Source: Mycolicibacterium pulveris (GTDB lineage: Bacteria > Actinomycetota > Actinomycetes > Mycobacteriales > Mycobacteriaceae). From it: 64,000 bases of DNA. The translations under genes were made by a program, and so were the position numbers. The DNA lies in the NCBI RefSeq assembly GCF_010725725.1, contig NZ_AP022599.1, positions 3,100,001-3,164,000 on the forward strand. Direction: 5' to 3'. Below the pieces are notes generated by a model that was not told the origin of the DNA, made no database searches, and saw nothing but the letters and a program-made list of their open reading frames with translations. How positions within the stretch are numbered: the first letter of the stretch is position 1; the number at the start of each line of letters is the position of its first letter. Shown in pieces: positions 18,102-24,737 of the stretch.

Positions 18102-18893
18102 TCACGCCGCGGTGGCCCGCGCGTGCCTCAACAGCGTGGGATCGTGCGCGCAGAGCAGCAGCAGATCCGGTTCGTGACGGCGGTAGAGTTCGGCCAGACG
18201 AAAATGGTTGTCTCGCACACGTTTCCGGTCGTAGGCAATCGTCTTCTCGGAGGCCAGCAGCGCCCGCGGCCCCGCTGAGACGCCGGTGAGTGTGCTGTGG
18301 TGGTAGAACGCGTCACCGCAGTGCAACAGCCAGCGGCTACCGGCGTCCACGGCGACGCACGCGTGCCCGCGGGTGTGGCCCGGCAGTGACACCAACACGA
18401 TGCCCGGTGAGACATCGGTGAGCGGCTTGGCCGCGGCGAACCCGCGCCACGCCTCGCCGTCGGGATCGTGCTCGACGATCTTGGGACCGTGGCTCCACTG
18501 GGCCGACCGGAACCGGATCCGCTCGCGGCGCGACGGACGATGCAGTGCCCCAGCGGCTTCGGCTGCGGTGCAGTGGATTTGGGCATCGGGAAAGTCGGCG
18601 ATCCCGCCGATGTGGTCGACGTCGAAATGGGTCACGACGATGTGGCGGACGTCGTCACGGGCGAAACCCAGCCGTTCGAGCTGGCGGACGGCGGTTTCGG
18701 CGGGGTCCAACGCGGGCCGAAGGATTCGGCGCGGCAGGCCGAGGCGGCGGGCCGGATCGTTGCAGTCCGACAACCCGTATCCGGTGTCGACGAGCACCAA
18801 CGCGTTGTCGGTCTCCACCAGCAGCACGTGGCAGACCAGTTCAGGGCCGCCCACGGGACGCATCGTCCCGCAGTTGAGGTGGTGGACCTTCAC
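18102..18893 (-). CDS. MBL-fold metallo-hydrolase
   Basis: This is a 263-residue metallo-beta-lactamase-fold hydrolase. It has the zinc motif [10 protein letters not shown], the second histidine motif GHTRGH, and the acidic ligand in [11 protein letters not shown]. This arrangement is found in N-acyl homoserine lactonase-like and other lactonase or thioesterase-like MBL enzymes; the substrate is not predictable. It starts with GTG at 18893, overlapping the stop of the upstream SnoaL-like gene by 4 bases, so the two are translationally coupled. It is convergent with the SDR gene (4-bp gap). Confidence 0.85.
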   Translation of the reverse strand: MKVHHLNCGTMRPVGGPELVCHVLLVETDNALVLVDTGYGLSDCNDPARRLGLPRRILRPALDPAETAVRQLERLGFARDDVRHIVVTHFDVDHIGGIADFPDAQIHCTAAEAAGALHRPSRRERIRFRSAQWSHGPKIVEHDPDGEAWRGFAAAKPLTDVSPGIVLVSLPGHTRGHACVAVDAGSRWLLHCGDAFYHHSTLTGVSAGPRALLASEKTIAYDRKRVRDNHFRLAELYRRHEPDLLLLCAHDPTLLRHARATAA

Positions 18894-19354
18894 AGCTCGC
18901 CCGTACCGACCAGGGACAGCAACTCGCTTCGTCCGATCTGGGTGACCAAGCTGGCCGAGTCGAAGTAGATCCGTTCGTTGACGATGCGGTCACCGTCGAA
19001 GAAGAAGACTGCCGCGACCGGCACCCGGAACGCCTTTCCGGTCGGCGGCAGGCCGTAGAACTCGCCGAGATTGGTTCCCAGCAAGTCGAATTCGACCACT
19101 ACCGTGTCGTCGGCGACGTGGTAGCGGACGTTGTCGTGGCGCTGGTCGGGAAACGCGGTGCGCGTCGTCCGGTAATAGCCCATCACCTCGTCGTCGCCGT
19201 CGAAGACCTGGCCGGTGGCCATGATCTCGTAATGCGGGCGTCCTTCGGAACCGGCCTTGAACGTCGCCAGCGTCCGGTCGAACTCCTTGGTCACCTCGGT
19301 GTCCATGTGCTCGCGGATCACCTCGAGGCGGCGCTGCCGTAGGTCGTCGGTCAT
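18890..19354 (-). CDS. SnoaL-like / ester cyclase family protein
   Basis: This is a 154-residue NTF2-fold protein. [23 protein letters not shown] and [30 protein letters not shown] are typical of the SnoaL/ester-cyclase family: a cone-shaped barrel with the GKxFxxP strand and the RIVxxRxYFD final strand. Members are polyketide cyclases, isomerases or uncharacterised enzymes. It forms a two-gene operon with the MBL hydrolase through a GTGA overlap. The substrate is unknown. Confidence 0.8.
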   Translation of the reverse strand: MTDDLRQRRLEVIREHMDTEVTKEFDRTLATFKAGSEGRPHYEIMATGQVFDGDDEVMGYYRTTRTAFPDQRHDNVRYHVADDTVVVEFDLLGTNLGEFYGLPPTGKAFRVPVAAVFFFDGDRIVNERIYFDSASLVTQIGRSELLSLVGTGEL

Positions 19355-19381
19355 GGTCGCACCCTACGACCGTGGCGGCGC

Positions 19382-19870
19382 TCAGGCGGGGGACTTGAGC
19401 TCGGCGGTGGCCAGCTGGTGGCGGCGCTGGCGCTCCATCGTGGCGAAGTAGAACGCGTAGGCGAACACGCAGCTGGTGAACAGGCTGGACACGAAGTACA
19501 GCCACGGATGACGGATGCCGCGGCGCCGCCCGTCGATGATGGTGAACAGCGGCAGCAGGATCACGTTGATGATCGTGTAGTCCGCGCTGGCCGAACTGGA
19601 CGCCGGGTTGGTGTAGCCGAGCGCGATGAACTCCTGCCAACTTCCCGGACCCCAGAAGGGATTCGACGACGCGCTCGCGTATTCGTTGACGAACTGGATG
19701 TTGTGGTACCACAACAGCGGAAGCGACGCGAGGCCGACCGCCCAGAAGACGATCTCGACCGCGGAGAACCGCGGCCCGTCGGCGGGCCTGCTGAAGATCT
19801 TGGGGTTGGAGGCGATGGTGAACCAGACCACCGCCACCCCGAGCACGGCGTGCACAAGAAGCGAGACCAT
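19382..19870 (-). CDS. DUF2834-like four-helix membrane protein
   Basis: This is a 162-residue integral membrane protein with about four hydrophobic helices, starting MVSLLVHAVLGVAVVWFTIASNPKIF. The motif NPFWGPGSWQEFIALGYTNPASSSASADY and the basic loop DGRRRGIRHPW between helices are typical of the DUF2834 family. Function is unknown. The ATG at 19870 starts the first helix; the open frame continues upstream through the operator and into tetR, so it was trimmed. It is divergent from tetR, with the palindrome TGTCAATATTGACA 33 bp upstream of its start, so it is almost certainly controlled by that TetR. Confidence 0.8.
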   Translation of the reverse strand: MVSLLVHAVLGVAVVWFTIASNPKIFSRPADGPRFSAVEIVFWAVGLASLPLLWYHNIQFVNEYASASSNPFWGPGSWQEFIALGYTNPASSSASADYTIINVILLPLFTIIDGRRRGIRHPWLYFVSSLFTSCVFAYAFYFATMERQRRHQLATAELKSPA

Positions 19871-19902
19871 GACGGGCAGTCTCTCACCAAATCCCGAAGT
19901 TT

Positions 19903-19916
19903 TGTCAATATTGACA
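19903..19916. promoter_or_regulatory. TetR operator, copy 1 (TGTCAATATTGACA)
   Basis: This is a perfect 14-bp palindrome in the 73-bp divergent gap between the DUF2834 gene and tetR. The left half extends to GTTTTGTCAATA, identical to the second copy at 20562-20587; the right side has TTGACATAAG. It is AT-rich in a GC-rich genome, and is probably the binding site of the adjacent TetR. Confidence 0.8.
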
Positions 19917-19943
19917 TAAGTCCGGCTGGGGTAACTTACCCGA

Positions 19944-20558
19944 ATGGCCCGGGCCGCCCAGACCGCGCGCAGTGAGCGCACCCGCGAAGCGCTGCGCAAG
20001 GCCGCCCTCGTCCGCTTCCTCGCCCAGGGCGTCGAGGACACCTCCGCCGAACAGATCGCCGCCGACGCCGGGGTGTCGCTGCGCACCTTCTACCGCCACT
20101 TCGCGTCCAAACACGATCTGCTGTTCGCCGACTACGACGCAGGGCTGCAATGGTTTCGGGCCGCGCTGGCGGAACGCTCGGCCGATGAACCGCTCATCGA
20201 ATCCGTTCTCGCCGCGATCATGGCGTCGCCGTACGACGACTGGGCGGTGGTGCGCGCCGCGGCCCTGCGCGCCCAAGAACTCGACTCCGGCCGCATCGTG
20301 CGGCACATGCGCCAGGTCGAGGCGGAGTTCGCCGACGCCATCGAGGATCACCTCACCCGGACCGGCGCGCCGGCGCCCGCCACCGACGAGCGTATGCACA
20401 TCACCGTCACCGCCCGGTGCATCGCGGCCGCGGTCTTCGGCGCGATGGAGGTCTGGATGCTCGGATACAGCGGCAGCGAGGACTCCCTACCGGAGCTCGC
20501 GCGGCTGTGCCGGGAGGCGCTGGAAACCCTGAGGAAAGGGATCGGCGACACGATCTAG
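19944..20558 (+). CDS. TetR family regulator of the flanking flavoprotein locus
   Basis: This is a 204-residue TetR protein. The DNA-binding domain is at residues 10-60 (TREALRKAALVRFLAQGVEDTSAEQIAADAGVSLRTFYRHFASKHDLLF). The C-terminal half carries the less conserved ligand pocket. The gene is flanked on both sides by the same palindrome, 28 bp upstream of its start and 4 bp after its stop. That makes a self-contained regulon of DUF2834 gene, tetR and FAD oxidoreductase very likely. The inducing molecule is unknown; a carotenoid, lipid or steroid-like ligand would fit the neighbour. Confidence 0.88.
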   Translation: MARAAQTARSERTREALRKAALVRFLAQGVEDTSAEQIAADAGVSLRTFYRHFASKHDLLFADYDAGLQWFRAALAERSADEPLIESVLAAIMASPYDDWAVVRAAALRAQELDSGRIVRHMRQVEAEFADAIEDHLTRTGAPAPATDERMHITVTARCIAAAVFGAMEVWMLGYSGSEDSLPELARLCREALETLRKGIGDTI

Positions 20559-20561
20559 AGG

Positions 20562-20587
20562 ATGTTTTGTCAATATTGACAAAACAT
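20562..20587. promoter_or_regulatory. TetR operator, copy 2 (26-bp perfect palindrome)
   Basis: Bases 20562-20587 read the same on both strands across all 26 positions, with core TTTGTCAATATTGACAAA. The site sits between the tetR stop and the flavoprotein start (24 bp upstream of ATG 20612). A repressor bound here would block that gene. Confidence 0.85.
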
Positions 20588-20611
20588 GGGCGTGCGTGCC
20601 AGCCTCGGCCA

Positions 20612-22174
20612 ATGACGGACTTCGACGCGATTGTCATCGGCGCCGGCCACAACGGTCTGACCGCGGCGACCCTGCTGCAGAAGTCAGGCATGCGCACGCT
20701 GTGTGTGGACGCCAAGCTCTATGCCGGCGGAATGGCGTCCACCGTCGAGCTGTTCGACGGCTTCAAGTTCGAGATCGCCGGCTCGGTGCAGATCCCCACA
20801 TCGGCGACGGTGAGCCGGGAACTGGGGCTGGACGAACTGCCGACCGTCGACCTCGACGTGATGTCGGTGTCGCTGCGCGGCGTCGGCGACGAGCCGTTCG
20901 TCTACTACACCGACCCGATGAAGCTGATGACGCACGTCAACGAGGTGCACGGCGCGGAGGCGGTCAACGGGATGGCCGGGCTGATGGCGTGGTGTCAGGC
21001 GCCGACGCGGGCGTTGGGCCGCTTCGACGCCGGTCAGCCGCCCAAGACGCTTGACGAGATGTATGCCTGTGCCACAAATGAATTCGAACGATCAGCCATC
21101 ACCGATCTGCTGTTCGGGTCGGTCACCGATGTGGTGGACCGCTATCTGCCCGACCGCGAGAAGCACGGCGCGCTGCGCGGCATGCTGGCACTGCTGGCGT
21201 GCAACACCACCTACCGCGGACCCGCCACCCCCGGCACCGCTGCGGCACTGGCGTACGGGTTCGCCGTGCCGGACGAGAACGCCCTGCTCGTCAAGAAGGT
21301 GCGCGGTGGCATCGGCGCGCTCACGCAACACCTGTGCTCGATCTTTACCGCCTGCGGCGGCGAGTTGCGGTTGCGCAGCAAGGTCGAGGAGATCACCGTG
21401 GCCGACGGCCGGGTGAGCGGTGTGCGCCTCGAGGACGGCTCGACGCTGACCGCGTCCGTCGTCGTCTCCGGCATCGCACCGGATTTCACGGTCACCGAGC
21501 TGATCGCCCCCGCCGCGGTGCCCGACGATGTGCGCCAACGGTTTTCCCGCATCGACCACCGGGGCAGCTATCTGCAGATGCACTTCGCGCTCGACGGTGT
21601 CCCTGAGTTCGCGGCGCCCTACGAACTGCTCAACGACCCGGCGATGCAGTCGAACATCGGCATCTTCAGCACACCCGAGGAACTGCAGCAGCAGTGGGAG
21701 GACTGCCGCCGCGGCATCGTGCCCGCTGACCCCGCGATCGCGCTGCAGATCCCGTCGGTCAACGACCCCGGGCTGGCGCCGCCGGGTAAACACGCCGCCT
21801 CGGCGTTCTCGCTGTGGTTCCCGATCGAGGAGACCCAGTCCAGCTACGGCGAGATGAAGGTCGAGATGGGTCGGCGCGTCATCGAGAAGATCACCCGGTT
21901 GGCGCCGAACTTCCAAAGCCTCATCATGCGGCACACCACCTTCACCCCCAAGCACATGGGCACCATGTTCGGCGCGCCCGGCGGCGACTACTGCCACGGC
22001 CTGATCCACCCCGATCAGATCGGGCCCAACCGGCCCGGTCCGAAAGGCTATGCAGACCAACCTATTCCGATCGACGGGCTTTACTTGGGCAGTGCCGGCT
22101 GCCACGGCGGGCCCGGCATCACGTTCATTCCCGGCTACAACGCGGCCAAACAGGCGCTGGCCGACATGTCCTGA
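20612..22174 (+). CDS. FAD-dependent oxidoreductase, phytoene desaturase/PYROXD2-like
   Basis: This is a 520-residue flavoprotein. The Rossmann motif VIGAGHNGLTAATLLQKSG lies at residues 8-26, followed by the second FAD contact GGMASTVELFDGFKFE. The C-terminal FAD motif is GLYLGSAGCHGGPGITFIPGYNAA. The family includes CrtI carotenoid desaturases and the PYROXD2 group; no other carotenoid gene is near, so the substrate is open. ATG 20612 (MTDFDAIVIGAG) was selected; the open frame continues into tetR. It is preceded by the 26-bp palindrome and is probably repressed by the adjacent TetR. Confidence 0.88.
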   Translation: MTDFDAIVIGAGHNGLTAATLLQKSGMRTLCVDAKLYAGGMASTVELFDGFKFEIAGSVQIPTSATVSRELGLDELPTVDLDVMSVSLRGVGDEPFVYYTDPMKLMTHVNEVHGAEAVNGMAGLMAWCQAPTRALGRFDAGQPPKTLDEMYACATNEFERSAITDLLFGSVTDVVDRYLPDREKHGALRGMLALLACNTTYRGPATPGTAAALAYGFAVPDENALLVKKVRGGIGALTQHLCSIFTACGGELRLRSKVEEITVADGRVSGVRLEDGSTLTASVVVSGIAPDFTVTELIAPAAVPDDVRQRFSRIDHRGSYLQMHFALDGVPEFAAPYELLNDPAMQSNIGIFSTPEELQQQWEDCRRGIVPADPAIALQIPSVNDPGLAPPGKHAASAFSLWFPIEETQSSYGEMKVEMGRRVIEKITRLAPNFQSLIMRHTTFTPKHMGTMFGAPGGDYCHGLIHPDQIGPNRPGPKGYADQPIPIDGLYLGSAGCHGGPGITFIPGYNAAKQALADMS

Positions 22175-22214
22175 CCTGGTTTCCTGACGTGCCCCGCCGG
22201 GAATAGCGTCAGGC

Positions 22215-23195
22215 ATGGGGATCACGGTGGCGGTCACCGGGCCCACCGGCGAGATCGGCAAGTCGACGGTGCAGGCCCTCGAGCGCCTCGCCGACGTGGA
22301 CCAGATCGTTGGGATGGCGCGCCGACCGTTCGACCCCGCCGAGCACGGCTGGTCCAAGACCACCTATCAGCAGGGCGACATCCTGGACCGCGCGGCGGTC
22401 GACGCGCTGGTCGCAGACGCCGACGTCGTGGTCCACCTGGCGTTCATCATCATGGGCTCGCGCGAGGAAAGCGCCCGCGTCAACCTCGAAGGCACCCGCA
22501 ACGTGTTCGAGGCAACGGTGGCCGCCGCACGCCCGAGGCGCCTGGTCTACACCTCGTCGGTGGCGGCGTACGGCTACCACTCCGACAACCCGGTGCCCCT
22601 CACCGAGGAGGTGCCGGCGCGCGGGTCACCTGAGCACTATTACTCCGAGCAGAAGGCCGCGTGTGAAGCCGCGCTGGCCGAGATCACCGGCGGATCGGAT
22701 CTCGAGGTCTATGTGCTGCGGCCGTGCATCGTCGCGGGGCCGAAGGCGCCCGCGCTGGCCGACGCGATGCCGTGGACCCACCTGCCCGGACCTATCAAGC
22801 GCATCAACCAGATCCTGCCGCTGTTGAAGCCGCCGATCCCCGATCCGGGCATACCGCTTCAGCTGGTGCATCATGACGACGTGGCCTCGGCAATCGCGTT
22901 GTCGGTCACCACATCCGCGCCGCCGGGCGCGTACAACATCGCCGGTGACGGGGTGGTGTCGGTGGGCGACGTGGTCCGTGAACTCGGTGCGCGGCCGGTG
23001 CGCGTGCCCGAGGTCGCCGCGGTCGTGGCCTCGGGCATCGTGACCCGGTTGCCGTTCGTCCCGTCGGCGCTCGAGTGGCTGCACGTCGGCCGCACCTCGG
23101 TGGTGATGGATACCAACAAGGCGAAGTCGCAGCTCGGCTGGGCACCGAAATACACTGCCGCCGAGACGTTGTCGGCGCTGGCGGCCTCGCTCTAG
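22215..23195 (+). CDS. NAD-dependent epimerase/dehydratase family protein (extended SDR)
   Basis: This is a 326-residue extended SDR. The N-terminal nucleotide site is VTGPTGEIGKSTVQAL, a G-x-T-G-x-I-G type motif. VVHLAFIIMG follows, then catalytic YTSSVAAYGY and YYSEQKAACE (YxxxK-like YYSEQK). The C-terminal half includes the substrate-binding segment LQLVHHDDVASAIALSV and the GYNIAGDG-like AYNIAGDGVVSVGDVVREL. Activity on NDP-sugars or on hydroxysteroid-like substrates is possible. It ends in the tetranucleotide CTAG, which also contains the stop codon of the small opposite gene. Confidence 0.85.
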   Translation: MGITVAVTGPTGEIGKSTVQALERLADVDQIVGMARRPFDPAEHGWSKTTYQQGDILDRAAVDALVADADVVVHLAFIIMGSREESARVNLEGTRNVFEATVAAARPRRLVYTSSVAAYGYHSDNPVPLTEEVPARGSPEHYYSEQKAACEAALAEITGGSDLEVYVLRPCIVAGPKAPALADAMPWTHLPGPIKRINQILPLLKPPIPDPGIPLQLVHHDDVASAIALSVTTSAPPGAYNIAGDGVVSVGDVVRELGARPVRVPEVAAVVASGIVTRLPFVPSALEWLHVGRTSVVMDTNKAKSQLGWAPKYTAAETLSALAASL

Positions 23196-23353
23196 CTTTC
23201 GGTGTCCGCGGCGGGCCCGCTCGGGGTGGCACCGCCTTCATCGGACCAGTCGGACCGATCCTCGGAACCCTTCGCGGGATCGCTGAGCACGTCGTCGTCG
23301 GCGTCCGCCGGGCCTTTGTTGGATTCCACGGTGTCGGGGCTTTCCTTCTTCAT
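23192..23353 (-). CDS. Small acidic hypothetical protein
   Basis: This is a 53-residue protein starting MKKESPDTVESNKGPADADD and ending GPAADTES. It is very rich in Asp, Glu, Ser, Gly and Pro, has no hydrophobic segment, and is probably disordered. I believe similar short proteins occur in other mycobacteria, but no function is known. The start is ATG 23353; the frame upstream belongs to the neighbouring zinc-finger gene. Its stop TAG shares the bases CTAG (23192-23195) with the stop of the epimerase gene on the other strand. Confidence 0.6.
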   Translation of the reverse strand: MKKESPDTVESNKGPADADDDVLSDPAKGSEDRSDWSDEGGATPSGPAADTES

Positions 23354-23373
23354 GACACGCGGAGTACCCAAAG

Positions 23374-23722
23374 TCAGTGCCCGCGATTGCGAAGCCGGTT
23401 CATCCAGTCTTTGGGCACCCTGCCGCGCGGTCCGGGAACGGGCTGTTTCGCCGGGCGGCTCTCGGGTGCAGCGAGCCGCGGGCCGTCGTAGTAGTCGTTG
23501 GTGGCGTAGTTCCAGAACCAGTCCTCGCCGGGCTCGAACGACCGGATGATGGGATGACCGGTGTCGCGCCAGTGCGCCGTGGCGTGCTGACGAGTCATCG
23601 CAGCAGCCGATGTGACCGCATGCCGCGCAGCGACGCAGATGCACCCACCAGCCACCCCCGGCGTCGCACTCGACGCACCCGGTACCGCTGGGCGGAACGG
23701 TCGGGTCCACTGCGGCGTCCAC
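23374..23722 (-). pseudogene. UBP-type zinc-finger protein, frameshifted
   Basis: The N-terminal half reads in one frame from GTG 23722 (or 23710): VDPTVPPSGTGCVECDAGG, then WWVHLRRCAACGHIGCCDDS. The second half continues in the next frame as QHATAHWRDTGHPIIRSFEPGEDWFWNYAT. Together they make the full ZnF-UBP fold, with zinc-binding CxxC, CxxC and the histidines of HATAHW..TGHP. The break lies near 23588-23600. Loss of two bases (restoring DDSPQHATAHW) or gain of one would explain it. A non-initiating ATG in the second frame at 23599 cannot give a working finger. Either the gene is newly broken or the base calls are wrong. Such bacterial UBP-finger proteins have no settled role. Confidence 0.7.
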
Positions 23723-23778
23723 GGGTGTTGAGCCTACCGAGCGGGGCGACCACGCGTAGCACTCGCGAGGCGCCGGTG

Positions 23779-24222
23779 TCACCGCGCCATCGTCGAATCC
23801 GGTGCGCTCCAGTCGGTCGAGACGAACCGATGCTTGATCAGCCAGTCGTCCCCGACGGGCACGAACACATCCCGATAGCGGCCGTAGTGATCCAGGCCGA
23901 TCTCGGTGAGAACGGTGAAATAGCACGCGACCCGCGCCTGCTGCGGCGTCACCTCGGTGAAGCGGATGTTCGTCACGTTGTGCCGCACGATGCGCTTGAC
24001 GTTCGACGCGGACGCGGCGGCGTTCGGCGCGGCGACGGCGCCGCCGAGAAACTCGACGATCCCGGCCCGGCCCCGCGCCGGCGTGCTGCCCCGCACCTCG
24101 AGTTCGCCGTCCTCGCAGAACGTGCCGGCGAGCTCGTCGAGCCGCAGCGCATCGCCCGACCAGTTGTACCGGGCGAGGGTGTCTCTGATGCGCTCGCGGG
24201 CGCAAAGCTCCCAAAGCTCCAT
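23779..24222 (-). CDS. NTF2-like (SnoaL_4) family protein
   Basis: This is a 147-residue NTF2-fold protein beginning MELWELCARERIRDTLARYNWSGDALRLDELAGTFCEDGELEVRG, the usual first helix and strand of the SnoaL_4 family. It ends DHYGRYRDVFVPVGDDWLIKHRFVS. Such proteins are often dehydratases, isomerases or ring-hydroxylating-dioxygenase beta-like enzymes; none can be assigned here. It is divergent from the SRPBCC gene at 24254 with only 31 bp between starts. Confidence 0.8.
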   Translation of the reverse strand: MELWELCARERIRDTLARYNWSGDALRLDELAGTFCEDGELEVRGSTPARGRAGIVEFLGGAVAAPNAAASASNVKRIVRHNVTNIRFTEVTPQQARVACYFTVLTEIGLDHYGRYRDVFVPVGDDWLIKHRFVSTDWSAPDSTMAR

Positions 24223-24253
24223 GCCGTCAACTTAACGGGAATAGGGTCGCGTC

Positions 24254-24694
24254 ATGGCTACCAACGATTCCCGTGAGGTCGTGATCGAGGCGAGCCCCGC
24301 GGAGATCCTCGACGTGATCGCCGATGTCGAGTCCGCGCCCGAATGGTCGTCGCAGCACCAGGGCGCCGAGGTGCTCGACCGCGACGCCGACGGCCGGCCG
24401 GGCAGGGTGCGCCTGAAACTGAAGACCATGGGCATCTCCGACGAGCAGGTCGTCCAGTACTCCTGGACCGACCACAGCGCCAGCTGGACGCTGCTGGAGT
24501 CCAGCCAGCTCAAGACACAGAGCGCGTCGTACACGCTGACCCCCGACGGTGACAAGACAAGGGTGCGGTTCGAGATCACCGTGGACCCCGCGGTGCCGAT
24601 CCCCGGTTTCGTGCTCAAGCGTGCGATGAAAGGCGGCCTCGAAGCCGCCACCGAGGGGCTGCGTAAACAGGTCCTCAAGCTCAAGAAGGGTTGA
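24254..24694 (+). CDS. SRPBCC family lipid-transfer-like protein
   Basis: This is a 146-residue START/Bet v1-like protein: SREVVIEASPAEILDVIADVESAPEWSSQHQGAEVL, then SYTLTPDGDKTRVRFEITVDPAVPIPGFVLKRAM. The helix-grip fold binds a hydrophobic ligand; in mycobacteria several such proteins flank the far gene (Rv0854, Rv0856, Rv0857 as recalled). It is a paralogue of the gene at 33962, sharing REVV, AEVLDR, DGRP, DKTRVRF-like and P-I-P-x-F blocks. Ligand unknown. Confidence 0.85.
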   Translation: MATNDSREVVIEASPAEILDVIADVESAPEWSSQHQGAEVLDRDADGRPGRVRLKLKTMGISDEQVVQYSWTDHSASWTLLESSQLKTQSASYTLTPDGDKTRVRFEITVDPAVPIPGFVLKRAMKGGLEAATEGLRKQVLKLKKG

Positions 24695-24737
24695 GCGTTT
24701 CGCCACGCCGCCCGCGCGTGGCTCCTAACCTCAAGAC

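Noticed and set aside
20417..20611. Longer start for the flavoprotein, since the frame is open into tetR
   Set aside because: The extension would overlap tetR and the 26-bp palindrome, and the FAD-binding strand starts directly after ATG 20612.
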